Below are positions 53,701-57,027 of a stretch of 64,000 nt of DNA, one piece after another. Both the position numbers and the translations under genes were made by a program. The stretch's first letter is position 1; every line of letters begins with the position of its first letter. The notes under the pieces were generated by a model that did not search any database, had not been told where the DNA came from, and saw only the letters and a list, made by a program, of their open reading frames with translations. The stretch comes from Channa striata (taxonomy: Eukaryota > Chordata > Actinopteri > Anabantiformes > Channidae): positions 13,060,657 through 13,124,656 of the forward strand of contig CM065183.1 of the NCBI GenBank assembly GCA_033026295.1, read 5' to 3'.

Positions 53701-54476
53701 TGCACATTGAGTAAGCACAGATGTTCTTTCATTATCTGAAGTAAAACAATTGTCAAGGAGATTATATTTCAAAAATTATAGTTAATTAATGAAAATTGCA
53801 TTGGTGAAAAAGTTTGCATCCACATTGATTAATTACCTAAAATTTAACATCATTTATTCTTAATTTATTTAACTTAATTGATTTCTGATAAGAACGTGTA
53901 CTAGCTAAATGTGCATTAACTATTATGTGATTTTAAAAAATCTGTTTTGACCTTTTGAAATAAGCAGATTCATTTTTTTTTAGTCAAACACTTGTCCAGT
54001 GGTTTTTAAGGAACTAAAAAGAACCTGAAACAGACAATAAAAAAAGGAGAGGTTGGATATTACCTGTTTTTCTAGCCATCTGTCTATCTGTCTGTCTGTC
54101 TGTCTGTCTGTTGTGTGTGTGTGTGTGTGTCTCACTGTAGAAGTCTCTGCAGTCTGGCTCAGTAGGCCATAAAGGGGTGTGATATAATTTTCTTGACATC
54201 CATTCATCCCTCTCTCCTCTTATTTACCTTGTCCCCTTTATCCCTCCCTCTTCCATCAATCCATTCTCTTCACTTGCCCCCTTCACTGCCAACACACCTC
54301 CCTTCCCTACCTCACTCTGCTCCTCTTCAGGCTCCTGCCTCGAGATTCTTCGGGGAGAAAGTCCGGCTCTTGGGGAGGCCGGGAGCGACTCAGCATCCCC
54401 CATGTCACCCCGGACTAGCAAGAGCCGCATGTCAATGAAGCTGCGACGCTCCTCTGGATCGGCCAACAAGACTTGA
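1..54476 (+). CDS. ralgapa1: Ral GTPase-activating protein subunit alpha-1 (45 exons, 5' partial)
   Basis: This is the catalytic alpha subunit of the RalGAP complex. In the known family it pairs with RALGAPB and stimulates GTP hydrolysis by RalA and RalB, and it is restrained by Akt-type phosphorylation and 14-3-3 binding. The joined exons (listed separately) give 2148 residues in one frame with a terminal TGA. The family start lies roughly 40 codons left of the window. Family stretches are recognisable throughout: [37 protein letters not shown] and [12 protein letters not shown]. The N-terminal two thirds is presumed helical-repeat scaffold, the middle is a Ser-rich phospho-linker, and window residues about 1850-2100 form the RapGAP domain with catalytic Asn at residue 1969. 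Alpha-1 fits clearly better than alpha-2: SHIYYVFFENFVTIE is close to my recollection of alpha-1, where alpha-2 differs. Splice choices in the linker could add 49 and 547 residues. Confidence 0.97.
189..238 (+). CDS. ralgapa1: ralgapa1 window exon 2
   Basis: Fifty bases between TTTCAG and GTAATG, phase 1 to 0, encoding GHKSQREELDSILFIFE, a nearly invariant stretch of the family. Confidence 0.95.
239..1196 (+). other. Intron (958 bp)
   Basis: AT-rich intron with a poly-T run near 608-628. I see no gene, structured repeat or other element in it. Confidence 0.8.
1197..1254 (+). CDS. ralgapa1: ralgapa1 window exon 3
   Basis: Encodes [19 protein letters not shown], phase 0 to 1, between CTTCAG and GTAGCT. 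The reading frame stays open past the donor but loses family similarity there. Confidence 0.95.
1568..1611 (+). CDS. ralgapa1: ralgapa1 window exon 4
   Basis: A 44-base exon encoding GLILKKLLHTGNSLK, phase 1 to 0, too short for ordinary ORF calling. It is bounded by TCACAG and GTACCT. Confidence 0.95.
1727..1904 (+). CDS. ralgapa1: ralgapa1 window exon 5
   Basis: Encodes IRREGVRLFLLWMQALQ and the following helical-repeat segment up to TLTLTE, phase 0 to 1. The donor GAGC|GTTAGT is weak, but it is the only one that keeps the frame into the next exon. Confidence 0.92.
2140..2255 (+). CDS. ralgapa1: ralgapa1 window exon 6
   Basis: Encodes QVTPEEITPLVPPQSGDK through YFLEALLKYMVNQ, phase 1 to 0, between TTGCAG and GTATTA. 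The family motif EEITPLVPPQSGDK is intact. Confidence 0.95.
2617..2755 (+). CDS. ralgapa1: ralgapa1 window exon 7
   Basis: Encodes AKSLEWRCKENHERGFSFLF through SLYNPILD, phase 0 to 1. The family core ERGFSFLF and the YLPHIFPN segment are clear. Confidence 0.95.
2863..3071 (+). CDS. ralgapa1: ralgapa1 window exon 8
   Basis: Encodes VPPMRVKPYYSVVRRE through EGENVPKNIQ, phase 1 to 0, including ARVIFIRWLVSFWLEP, a family-diagnostic stretch. The donor is CAG|GTACGT. Confidence 0.96.
3352..3675 (+). CDS. ralgapa1: ralgapa1 window exon 9
   Basis: A 108-codon exon, phase 0 to 0. The first half is a Gly/Ser/Ala-rich insertion absent from the human protein as I know it. The second half returns to the family with [20 protein letters not shown] and NVNFITEIFRQ. 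Confidence 0.95.
3942..4121 (+). CDS. ralgapa1: ralgapa1 window exon 10
   Basis: Sixty codons, phase 0 to 0. It opens with AFLLPMCEAAAMRKVVRVYQ, which is highly conserved, and ends in a variable acidic Ser-rich tail (SQLGDKDDE). Confidence 0.95.
4122..5347 (+). other. Intron (1226 bp) with SINE-like repeat
   Basis: AT-rich intron. About 4680-4845 is a degraded dispersed repeat, listed separately. Nothing else is recognisable. Confidence 0.8.
4680..4845 (-). repeat. Degraded tRNA-like SINE/teleost dispersed repeat
   Basis: This contains the phrase pattern common in fish genomes: GAGAACATGCAAACTCCACA, then a CCCGGGTCC block, then GCTTTGAGGCAATGCTAA and CCACCGCACTGCTC. Read on the - strand, GGGTTTGATTCC resembles a tRNA B box, suggesting a tRNA-derived origin. 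I cannot name the family or set exact ends. Confidence 0.6.
5348..5419 (+). CDS. ralgapa1: ralgapa1 window exon 11
   Basis: A 24-codon exon, phase 0 to 0, encoding GMSKVIDSEVLEYRVHAGVQ then TTLQ. The last residues align with the family AGTQAVLQ segment; the first half is variable. Confidence 0.92.
5549..5697 (+). CDS. ralgapa1: ralgapa1 window exon 12
   Basis: Encodes VFITHSSNVFLLEPANDIK through MDQKTW, phase 0 to 2. The split Trp codon (TG|G) fixes the donor as ATG|GTAAAA. Confidence 0.95.
5854..5977 (+). CDS. ralgapa1: ralgapa1 window exon 13
   Basis: Encodes EQILLVLLRVTESVMKRPPS through LAGPIFQ, phase 2 to 0. The core LLVLLRVTESV matches the family. Confidence 0.95.
5978..6563 (+). other. 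Intron (586 bp)
   Basis: AT-rich intron with no element that I can recognise. Confidence 0.75.
6564..6710 (+). CDS. ralgapa1: ralgapa1 window exon 14
   Basis: Forty-nine codons, phase 0 to 0: TLIVAWIKGNLNVYISRELW through WSLTMETLTK. It is almost identical to the human alpha-1 segment. Confidence 0.97.
7131..7221 (+). CDS. ralgapa1: ralgapa1 window exon 15
   Basis: Encodes VLARNLYSVDLNELPLDKLS and the basic EQKQKKHKGKG, phase 0 to 1. The donor AAAG|GTTTGT is weak. The basic KQKKHKGKG run is conserved in both alpha paralogues. Confidence 0.94.
7222..7628 (+). other. Intron (407 bp) with AT repeat
   Basis: Short intron carrying an (AT)n microsatellite at about 7338-7370. Nothing else is seen. 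Confidence 0.8.
7629..7793 (+). CDS. ralgapa1: ralgapa1 window exon 16 (phospho-linker)
   Basis: Encodes VDRSFSKGWSRDQPGQ, MRQRSATT and ARSIVRQKTV, phase 1 to 1. In this family the RQRSAT and RQKTV stretches are basophilic-kinase (Akt-type) phosphorylation and 14-3-3 docking candidates; that assignment here is by homology. Alternative splicing begins directly after this exon. Confidence 0.95.
8345..8661 (+). promoter_or_regulatory. Extended pyrimidine-rich tract before the cassette exon
   Basis: About 300 bases are dominated by C and T with many TTCT, CTCTCT and CCTTT words, far longer than a normal acceptor tract. Such tracts are typical binding regions for polypyrimidine-tract-binding proteins; regulation of this exon by them is inference. 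Confidence 0.5.
8662..8808 (+). CDS. ralgapa1: ralgapa1 window exon 17 (49-residue cassette exon)
   Basis: A 147-base exon, phase 1 to 1, so skipping or including it keeps the frame. It encodes ALRSCSTGDSLLSS, then AFIRSAKSAPALAP, then a His/Pro/Leu-rich end. From memory, longer human RALGAPA1 isoforms carry a similar insert at the same point, containing YIRSAKSAP. The acceptor CCTCAG follows a long C/T tract and the donor is GCAG|GTACAC. It falls between the RQKTV motif and DLEDPP. Confidence 0.85.
9701..9744. repeat. Perfect 18-bp inverted repeat (hairpin)
   Basis: The arms are TAGCATCTGCATCCACCA at 9701-9718 and its exact complement at 9727-9744, with an 8-base loop. It lies inside an intron, with no coding potential. 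Confidence 0.9.
10019..10222 (+). CDS. ralgapa1: ralgapa1 window exon 18, short form
   Basis: Encodes DLEDPPITLTSRTSRMRHSS through SSASDIMEPFIAERAK, phase 1 to 1. The human short isoform reads DILEPFTVERAK then VNKED. Using the donor AAAG|GTGAAG at 10223 joins ERAK to ANKEE of the next exon, which matches the human junction. Confidence 0.9.
10019..11863 (+). CDS. ralgapa1: ralgapa1 window exon 18, long form (+547 residues)
   Basis: The reading frame of the short exon continues without a stop to a strong second donor CAG|GTGAGG at 11864, also phase 1. The added 1641 bases encode 547 residues: a Pro/Ser-rich start, an acidic Trp motif (SDWVNDWDSAFNF, then EDDDLFSSIRDYL), a basic Ser-rich stretch (KVSRSSTKRHHSGSVHVSFR), Gly-rich linkers, an RS-like stretch (SRASRSRSQEPGS) and a terminal LRDLYSHVLGYFGRK. 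The order and composition suggest a disordered regulatory region with short linear motifs. No enzymatic domain is recognised. That it is translated is supported by the uninterrupted frame and the good donor; in which tissue is unknown. Confidence 0.85.
12777..12826. repeat. Near-perfect 23-bp hairpin containing a TGACTCA palindrome
   Basis: Arms 12777-12799 and 12804-12826 are complementary apart from one position and enclose a 4-base loop. Each arm carries TGACTCAGTAGGA or its complement, that is, an AP-1/Maf-type TGAGTCA site. The repeat is intronic. Confidence 0.9.
14586..14607 (+). repeat. (TTA)n microsatellite
   Basis: Seven or so TTA units in the intron. Confidence 0.85.
15034..15158 (+). 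CDS. ralgapa1: ralgapa1 window exon 19
   Basis: Encodes ANKEEVVQKARPV through NFSDLMDEFIQERLRAKGTV, phase 1 to 0. The DLMDEF core is a family landmark. The acceptor tract is a TG repeat rather than pyrimidines, and the donor GTCAGT is below average. It receives either form of exon 18. Confidence 0.92.
15246..15480 (+). CDS. ralgapa1: ralgapa1 window exon 20
   Basis: Encodes GRRGSSPGSLEVPRDLPELL, then DDPGVPSEWTSPASASGSD and SDSFNAFQY, phase 0 to 1. The DDPGVPSEWTSPAS block is strongly conserved. The donor is GATA|GTAAGG after an 87-base intron. Confidence 0.95.
15666..15848 (+). CDS. ralgapa1: ralgapa1 window exon 21
   Basis: Encodes NFTFSTEAC, a Gly-rich stretch, then EVASLTTLHIDSETSSLSH, phase 1 to 1. 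The last block is nearly invariant in alpha-1. Confidence 0.95.
16136..16300 (+). CDS. ralgapa1: ralgapa1 window exon 22
   Basis: Encodes GSESASPMHSLGGSRSQTPS, a His/Thr-rich patch, then LDQKLHNSVLQTPDDL, phase 1 to 1. This is a Ser/Thr-Pro linker with proline-directed kinase candidates (SRSQTPSP). Confidence 0.95.
16408..16601 (+). CDS. ralgapa1: ralgapa1 window exon 23
   Basis: Encodes SEFPSEDCSVMAGGSLTGWH through YLCELWQNLAK, phase 1 to 0. It contains [20 protein letters not shown], one of the most conserved alpha-subunit segments. Confidence 0.97.
16684..16782 (+). CDS. ralgapa1: ralgapa1 window exon 24
   Basis: Encodes IRDNLGISLDNQSSP and PLRILTPWLFK, phase 0 to 0. The donor is AAG|GTAGGT. 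Confidence 0.96.
16916..16938 (+). repeat. (CA)n microsatellite
   Basis: CA repeat about 30 bases before the acceptor of window exon 25. Confidence 0.9.
16970..17125 (+). CDS. ralgapa1: ralgapa1 window exon 25
   Basis: Fifty-two codons, phase 0 to 0: ATMLTERYKQGKLHAYKLIC through GLLHQDQ. The SPNTDFLTHFYNIMH segment matches the family. Confidence 0.97.
17222..17350 (+). CDS. ralgapa1: ralgapa1 window exon 26
   Basis: Encodes DIVNTIIKHCSPRFFSIGLP through TCSSLN, phase 0 to 0. The family stretch HCSPxFFSxGLPGATML is intact. Confidence 0.97.
17497..17622 (+). CDS. ralgapa1: ralgapa1 window exon 27
   Basis: Encodes APREEAQILLGSLVCFPNFY through TDIK, phase 0 to 0, between TTGCAG and GTGAAT. Confidence 0.96.
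17623..18453 (+). other. Intron (831 bp)
   Basis: AT-rich intron in which I recognise no further element. Confidence 0.75.
18454..18512 (+). CDS. ralgapa1: ralgapa1 window exon 28
   Basis: A 59-base exon, phase 0 to 2, encoding EHIIKTILTSARDEPSARA. The family equivalent is ELIIKTVLSSARDEPSGPA. Confidence 0.95.
18513..19149 (+). other. Intron (637 bp)
   Basis: AT-rich intron. A short palindrome-like segment lies at 18763-18785 (ACCCATA and TATGGGT around an A/T core). Nothing else is seen. Confidence 0.7.
19150..19258 (+). CDS. ralgapa1: ralgapa1 window exon 29
   Basis: Encodes CGALCSLGIWLCEELAHETH through NVICVTLK, phase 2 to 0, with Arg split across the junction (AG|A). Confidence 0.96.
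19259..20907 (+). other. Intron (1649 bp) with paired degenerate repeat
   Basis: AT-rich. Two degenerate copies of a roughly 65-base unit lie at about 20,205-20,278 and 20,415-20,482. There are short (CA)n patches and no gene. Confidence 0.75.
20205..20482 (+). repeat. Two degenerate direct copies of a ~65-bp unit
   Basis: Both copies follow the order ACACACCTTxTCCAC, then GAATCxC, then GCAGCCAxTGT, then AGxCCA. They are separated by about 140 bases, which include another AACCCTGGACTG block. The pattern suggests decayed dispersed-repeat ends, perhaps tRNA-like; the family is not identified. Confidence 0.5.
20908..21018 (+). CDS. ralgapa1: ralgapa1 window exon 30
   Basis: Thirty-seven codons, phase 0 to 0: YPNKTVALVASDILHLLIGY through PKKIVE. 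It aligns with the [20 protein letters not shown] segment of human alpha-1. Confidence 0.95.
21230..21298 (+). CDS. ralgapa1: ralgapa1 window exon 31
   Basis: Twenty-three codons, phase 0 to 0, encoding ILIATITFLLPTTESSPHEL then DKR. The donor is AGG|GTAAAA. Confidence 0.95.
21407..21544 (+). CDS. ralgapa1: ralgapa1 window exon 32
   Basis: Encodes LVVSLLLCLLDWVMALPPKT through LLSCIYK, phase 0 to 0. Leu-rich helical segment, strongly conserved. Confidence 0.97.
21761..21944 (+). CDS. ralgapa1: ralgapa1 window exon 33
   Basis: Encodes VLHGCVYGAQSFNSPKYYPL through [12 protein letters not shown], phase 0 to 1. The block [20 protein letters not shown] matches human alpha-1. Confidence 0.97.
21945..22949 (+). 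other. Intron (1005 bp) with simple repeats
   Basis: Holds a possible dispersed-repeat end at about 22,340-22,390 (ATCGTTCAGCCCTT, a phrase common at fish transposon ends), a TTCTC-rich tract at 22,561-22,655 and an adjoining (TG)n at 22,656-22,684. Confidence 0.7.
22561..22684 (+). repeat. (TTCTC)-rich tract plus (TG)n microsatellite
   Basis: A compound simple repeat: about 95 bases almost purely C/T, followed directly by about 14 TG units. Confidence 0.85.
22950..23068 (+). CDS. ralgapa1: ralgapa1 window exon 34
   Basis: Encodes [20 protein letters not shown] through PATLSSQ, phase 1 to 0. It includes [20 protein letters not shown], which is identical to the human segment. Confidence 0.97.
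23230..23349 (+). CDS. ralgapa1: ralgapa1 window exon 35
   Basis: Forty codons, phase 0 to 0: VCENQDNPFCESADLGPELF through TTLLSVLQ, between TTCTAG and GTAATG. Confidence 0.96.
23567..24203 (+). CDS. ralgapa1: ralgapa1 window exon 36 with acidic expansion
   Basis: A 637-base exon, phase 0 to 1. It starts IQSESGVPGGGMTAGL and contains VRVIIRDVAGKHSWDSAVLY, both family segments. It then carries about 100 residues very rich in Glu, encoded by GAG/GAA-rich DNA (about 23,820-24,060), and returns to the family at AVPAWDSLREGDDALDEMLQ then YLGYSSPECLQRAG. The human protein has only a short linker here, so the acidic region is probably a lineage-specific expansion, likely disordered. Confidence 0.95.
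24524..24639 (+). CDS. ralgapa1: ralgapa1 window exon 37
   Basis: Encodes MPLNIPAPPPACVTEKQEND through ILKQSAAEREFILH, phase 1 to 0. The family motif EKQENDVINAILKQ is intact. Confidence 0.96.
24640..25220 (+). other. Intron (581 bp)
   Basis: AT-rich intron with no recognisable element. Confidence 0.75.
25221..25345 (+). CDS. ralgapa1: ralgapa1 window exon 38
   Basis: Encodes RGEELNMRAVQQTEPETQTP, QSAFYYCRLLINILGLNSWE and KR, phase 0 to 2. SAFYYCRLLxxILGxNSW is a family signature leading into the RapGAP region. Confidence 0.96.
25346..28158 (+). other. Intron (2813 bp)
   Basis: T-rich stretches at 25,430-25,445 and 25,610-25,645. A non-repetitive, motif-dense block lies at about 26,940-27,125 (see findings). 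No gene is seen. Confidence 0.75.
28159..28230 (+). CDS. ralgapa1: ralgapa1 window exon 39
   Basis: A 72-base exon, phase 2 to 2, encoding SNFHLLRKNEKLLRELKNLD then SRQ, with Arg and Cys codons split at its two ends. It opens the RapGAP-like region. Confidence 0.95.
28449..28572 (+). CDS. ralgapa1: ralgapa1 window exon 40 (RapGAP domain)
   Basis: Encodes [20 protein letters not shown] through YEDFVSGLGWE, phase 2 to 0. [14 protein letters not shown] and FxxGLGWE are conserved core strands of the Ral/Rap/tuberin-type GAP fold. Confidence 0.97.
28838..28993 (+). CDS. ralgapa1: ralgapa1 window exon 41 (RapGAP domain)
   Basis: Encodes [20 protein letters not shown] through HDQDHNLTKK, phase 0 to 0. 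HCGFMGGLQ and the EVIYHVSTRMP strand are characteristic of the fold. Confidence 0.97.
28994..31589 (+). other. Intron (2596 bp)
   Basis: Contains a non-repetitive GC-richer block at about 29,550-29,705 (possible conserved element), CA-rich low-complexity sequence at about 29,710-30,030, and a fish-type dispersed repeat at about 31,255-31,485 with (GT)n at 31,214-31,235. Confidence 0.75.
31214..31485 (+). repeat. Teleost minisatellite-like dispersed repeat with (GT)n
   Basis: Starts with a GT microsatellite. It carries the phrases GGACATTTTGGCCGATCCTC and TTAGGGTCAGGGTTAGAATT, then GGTTAGGGATC and GAGTGTCTTCACAAGTAT. I know close relatives of this series from many fish genomes; its formal family name is not certain. 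Confidence 0.65.
31590..31748 (+). CDS. ralgapa1: ralgapa1 window exon 42 (catalytic asparagine)
   Basis: Encodes [40 protein letters not shown] and KNHMYSIHILKKPE-type sequence, phase 0 to 0. The Asn of GNDEVHIVW (codon 31605-31607) corresponds to the catalytic 'asparagine thumb' of RapGAP-family enzymes, so the subunit should be active. Confidence 0.98.
31749..33010 (+). other. Intron (1262 bp)
   Basis: AT-rich. At 31,844 it holds TAGGGCTGGGCAATATA, a phrase typical of one end of common fish DNA-transposon remnants; the other end is not found. Nothing else is seen. Confidence 0.6.
33011..33138 (+). CDS. ralgapa1: ralgapa1 window exon 43 (RapGAP domain)
   Basis: Encodes VPFFGPLFDGAIVDMKILPT through ALKSLIPLYQN, phase 0 to 2. 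It is followed by the donor TT|GTATCCTTT, which is a U12-type 5' splice site rather than the usual U2 form. Confidence 0.97.
33520..33542 (+). repeat. (GA)n microsatellite
   Basis: About eleven GA units in the giant intron. Confidence 0.9.
34985..35019 (+). repeat. (GT)n microsatellite, interrupted
   Basis: GT repeat with one TATG interruption, inside a broader GT-rich tract. Confidence 0.9.
36084..36136 (+). repeat. (TC)n microsatellite
   Basis: About 26 uninterrupted TC units. Confidence 0.95.
37186..37481. mobile_element. Inverted-repeat element (MITE), copy 1
   Basis: A 296-bp copy starting GCGCCTTTCAGACAT and ending with a sequence whose complement starts GCCTGTTTCACACAT. It is flanked by TTTTA on both sides (37181-37185 and 37482-37486), a plausible 5-bp target duplication. 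It shares both ends and several inner blocks (for example CATGTTGTGCCTCCTG and TTTTACATGTGT-like stretches) with the element at 44228-44708. It has no coding capacity, so it is a non-autonomous DNA element. Confidence 0.75.
38215..38281 (+). repeat. (CA)n microsatellite
   Basis: About 33 uninterrupted CA units, the longest dinucleotide run in the window. Confidence 0.95.
38350..38368. promoter_or_regulatory. SOX-type inverted palindrome
   Basis: GACAATAG and CTATTGTC, perfect 8-bp arms around AGC. ACAAT/ATTGT is the SOX core, and paired inverted cores with 3-5 base spacing are a known SoxE dimer arrangement. Function here is inference. Confidence 0.45.
38700..38830 (+). repeat. LINE-tail-like teleost repeat fragment
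   Basis: Reads ACCTGTACAAGGTACACCCC, then ATGACAGCTGGGATAAGCTC, then AAGTGGTTGAAC and AATGGATGAAT. This is the order of a dispersed fish repeat that usually ends in ATGGATGGA units; I believe it to be a LINE 3' tail. It is degraded and 5' truncated. Confidence 0.6.
39880..40390 (+). pseudogene. Decayed Tc1/mariner-type transposase fragment
   Basis: Conceptual reading gives pieces typical of Tc1-like transposases: a GSIML segment near 39,950, an LFKEA stretch near 40,215, and LLQSPDLNPIENLW at about 40,155-40,200. The last is the conserved block containing the third catalytic acidic position. Frameshifts and stops interrupt it, and no terminal repeats were found. An inactive relic. Confidence 0.7.
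41557..41764 (+). repeat. Two (GT)n microsatellites
   Basis: GT runs at 41,557-41,578 and 41,716-41,764, separated by about 140 bases of unique sequence. Confidence 0.9.
42889..42934. repeat. 12-bp inverted repeat
   Basis: CATAAATTCTCC at 42889-42900 and its exact complement at 42923-42934, with a 22-base loop. Confidence 0.8.
44228..44708. mobile_element. Inverted-repeat element (MITE), copy 2
   Basis: A 481-bp copy starting GCCCCTTTCAGACATGCACT and ending with a segment whose complement starts GCCTGTTTCTCATAT. It is flanked by TATAT on both sides (44223-44227 and 44709-44713). It shares ends and inner blocks with the copy at 37186-37481 and is longer in the middle, suggesting an internal deletion in copy 1 or insertion in copy 2. 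Confidence 0.75.
47263..47287 (+). repeat. (CA)n microsatellite
   Basis: About twelve CA units. Confidence 0.9.
47965..47990 (+). repeat. (CA)n microsatellite
   Basis: About eleven CA units between two non-repetitive blocks. Confidence 0.9.
49326..49382 (+). repeat. 19-bp tandem repeat, three perfect copies
   Basis: Three identical copies of AAAATCCATTCAAAATCAG, at 49326, 49345 and 49364, inside the giant intron. Confidence 0.95.
50047..50171 (+). CDS. ralgapa1: ralgapa1 window exon 44 (end of RapGAP domain)
   Basis: Encodes YEERARYLETIVQHHLEPTT then FEDYAARVYSPAP and HLPSDT, phase 2 to 1, with Phe split as TT|C across the U12-type intron. The human protein ends shortly after HLPSDA in its shorter isoform. 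Confidence 0.97.
51130..51254 (+). repeat. T-rich low-complexity tract
   Basis: About 125 bases of T runs punctuated by G, resembling (TTTTTG)n. Confidence 0.85.
52801..52973 (+). CDS. Possible alternative terminal exon of ralgapa1
   Basis: A strong C/T tract and TTTAG precede an open frame in exactly the phase left by window exon 44. It gives GENSVMYLMVPKPLDSFNLL, then RVKGKGIKQKVLHAG, and stops at TAG 52971-52973. About 57 codons could be open by chance, and I do not recognise the peptide in any family member. Listed as a candidate only. Confidence 0.25.
53417..53919. mobile_element. Inverted-repeat element flanked by TTAA
   Basis: Ends are TTAA-TGCACATTTAGCTAGT and its mirror, with similarity continuing through TTCTT and ATCAGAA for about 40 bp. 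TTAA at both outer edges could be a piggyBac-type target duplication. The interior has an AT-rich core with a TTTGCATCCC/GGGATGCAAA hairpin near 53,628-53,670 and no coding frame. A non-autonomous relic. Confidence 0.65.
54076..54130 (+). repeat. (CTGT)n plus (GT)n microsatellite
   Basis: Seven or so CTGT units followed by about ten GT units. Confidence 0.9.
54331..54476 (+). CDS. ralgapa1: ralgapa1 terminal coding exon 45
   Basis: Enters in phase 1 after CTCTTCAG. It encodes SCLEILRGESPALGEAGSD, then SASPMSPRTSKSRMSMKLRR and SSGSANKT, then TGA at 54474-54476. The basic Ser-rich tail SPRTSKSRMSMKLRRSSGSA agrees with my recollection of the longer vertebrate alpha-1 C terminus. Confidence 0.93.
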
Positions 54477-55324
54477 ACTGCTTAGGATTTGTGGTCTATT
54501 CAAACTGACTCTTACATAACACACAAGCCAATCAGACAAATCTTCCTTCTAGAAAAATGTTTTTTTTAAAGGGGAGAACTAGCCCTTAACTGTAAAAGAA
54601 AGTAAGCAATTTAATTGTCCATGCTCAAAATGGATGGAAAATGGATTCTGATTTTCAACAAGAAGAATGGCGGTTTTCAGAAATGCACTTAACCATTAGG
54701 GGTGTCACTAGGTTTTGACTTGCCCCATCACCTCCAGCATGCTGTGGTTGTGTCGCACATTTTACCCCTAAAACACGCTCACAGTAGTATTCTGTGGTGT
54801 ATACTATACTGTAACTTTATTTTGAAATCGCTCACAGCTACTGTATTTATCCTCAGCTTTGCCTCCAAAAAAAAATAGTGCAGCATACCGATATTCACCA
54901 CAGTAGGAAAATCCGAATAAGTGCAGCCAGAACAGTGCAGTATTACTTTATAATAATCTGTGCCATGGTAAAAATTACAAAAACCTCTGATCTAAGTAGG
55001 ACTGCTTAAAGCTCAAGCATGCCACATTATATGCTGTTCTAGAAACTGTTTATGGAGGTATATTAGCCAGGAACAAACTGCAAAACAAAGAGAAACAGAG
55101 GTACTTCCATCTCTGCATGCTGTTCTGTTGAACCTCGGTATAGGGAATCTGTATATTTGTACTATAGACAGGCTGCGTATGTGTGTACAGACAGAAACAC
55201 GAGTTGTGATGTAAAAATGAAATGAGCGATGGAGAGAAGTGTTGCATGGAAAAAGCAAGATAAGTCTATTTTTGTTGTCAGGCCTGTGAAGTCAGGAGCA
55301 GGGCTCTGTTTCTGTTTCTGTCCT

Positions 55325-55330
55325 AATAAA
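55325..55330 (+). terminator. Possible proximal polyadenylation signal
   Basis: AATAAA 850 bases after the stop codon. There is no clear GT-rich element just downstream, so it is a weaker candidate. Confidence 0.4.
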
Positions 55331-56988
55331 TGTAAATAGAAAGGCAGTCATTTGCTAACGGAAAAAACAAAAAACATCCCGCTGATGTGGCACTGCTCTC
55401 AAGCCACAATTATTTTCAGTGTTTGAATTCAGATTGAAATCCCTCAGCTTAAAGGACTGAAAGTGATCAGATTCTCTGAGTGGAGTAATGAAAGGAACAG
55501 TGTTACTGTATGAGTAATAACCGAGGGATTGTGTGTCTTGTGTAAGACGGACAAAAGCGCAAAGACAAACTAATCAAAGAACACGCACTTGTTATATAAA
55601 GTTAGGTTTTTGTTTTGCTGATGCTGTAAAATGTGGACAAGCACTGATTCTTATTGCATTTATTTCCCTTCTTTATTTTTTTTAATGCAAATGGTGTTTT
55701 GAACTAAAATGTTGCTGTATTTTTAGTCTCTCTATCATCTGATGCAATTGAACCACAGCTTTTCTTTCTTTGTTCCTCTGTATATCTATATATGTATATC
55801 TATACGAATTGTACAGCCTGAGGAAGATTGTTGTGTATATACTGTTCTGTAAGAATAGCTGCCAAAACCAAACTGTGGTTTAACCTCAGACCACAACTCT
55901 GCTAAAAATGGGTTGACACTACAAGAGTTTCTGCTTCAATGGTTCTTCATTCATCCAGTGAATTAGTTTTAAGTTTTCTTTAATGTAGATACATGTGATC
56001 TTTCTAACTAGGCAGAGGTTTTTCATTTTCCGTGTTTTTCATTGTTTGGCATATCGGTCCACGATGCCCAGTTTCTTTAGAGGTAGATTTAAATAGGGTG
56101 AGCAATTCTCACCACCACAGTGAGGATGGGAGGTGAAAAACAAAGTGTACTGGAGAGATATGACTTAGATCCGAGGCCAAAGAGGGGAAGAAAGAAAAAT
56201 TATTTTAACTTGTCCTTACTTACATGTATTTGTTTTTGTTTTTTTTATTCCTCTGACTCTTCCCCAGTTCCAGTGGTGGATGGAGGGGATCAGCATGTAA
56301 ACATAGTACAAGAAATTAACACTACCACAGATGATGTTACATGTATTTAACTTCATTTCATTTTACTACTCCAAGCAGCTTAGCTCAGCAAGGATTCAAA
56401 GTAGCATAAATGGCTGATGTTCTTTTTTTCACAGCTGGAGCTTTCCAGGATATTTCAAGATTTAAAGCTCTCTCTCGTTAGTTTTTCATGATGGCTTTGT
56501 TCATGGCCTGATACAGAAAACATGTTACATGAAATATATGGTTAAAGGTTTTGCATTTTGTGTCACTGCTCAAAGTAATTGTATTCATTGCTGTCTGTTT
56601 TGTTGCTGTTTTATGTTTTATTTCAGTTTCTGGAGACAGAAAGGGGATTTTCTAGATTCAGGTTGTGTTACATTGTGAATCTTTGAAAACGGCTGAGGTT
56701 TGAGTCATTCTCTTAAATCATTGCTGTTACCATCCTTGTCACCGATGCTGCGGTTGAAGTTTTGTAGATTTGTTGGTCTCCCCACTGCACTCACCTGCCA
56801 ATCACCAGCTGAATCCCAGTTTGATCGGTTACATCCTGTGCCACTTTGACAATCTGAGCCTCTTGACATGGCCGCGTTCCAAACTCTGTCCCAGAACCTG
56901 AACCACACAGCCACTTCATGTTTACACTCTTTTATGCTCTTTGGATTAGAATACCATTGACTTTATATGATGACTTCAGTCCTGTTGC

Positions 56989-57027
56989 TGCTTTAATCTC
57001 CTGAAGCAAACAAGGGAGATTAAAGCA
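56989..57027. repeat. 13-bp inverted repeat in the presumed 3' UTR
   Basis: TGCTTTAATCTCC and its exact complement with a 13-base loop. Confidence 0.85.

Larger units (their letters stand above)
50172..54330 (+). other. Last intron (4159 bp)
   Basis: Contains a T-rich tract (51,130-51,254), a possible alternative terminal exon (52,801-52,973), a TTAA-flanked inverted-repeat element (53,417-53,919) and a CTGT/GT microsatellite (54,076-54,130). Confidence 0.8.
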
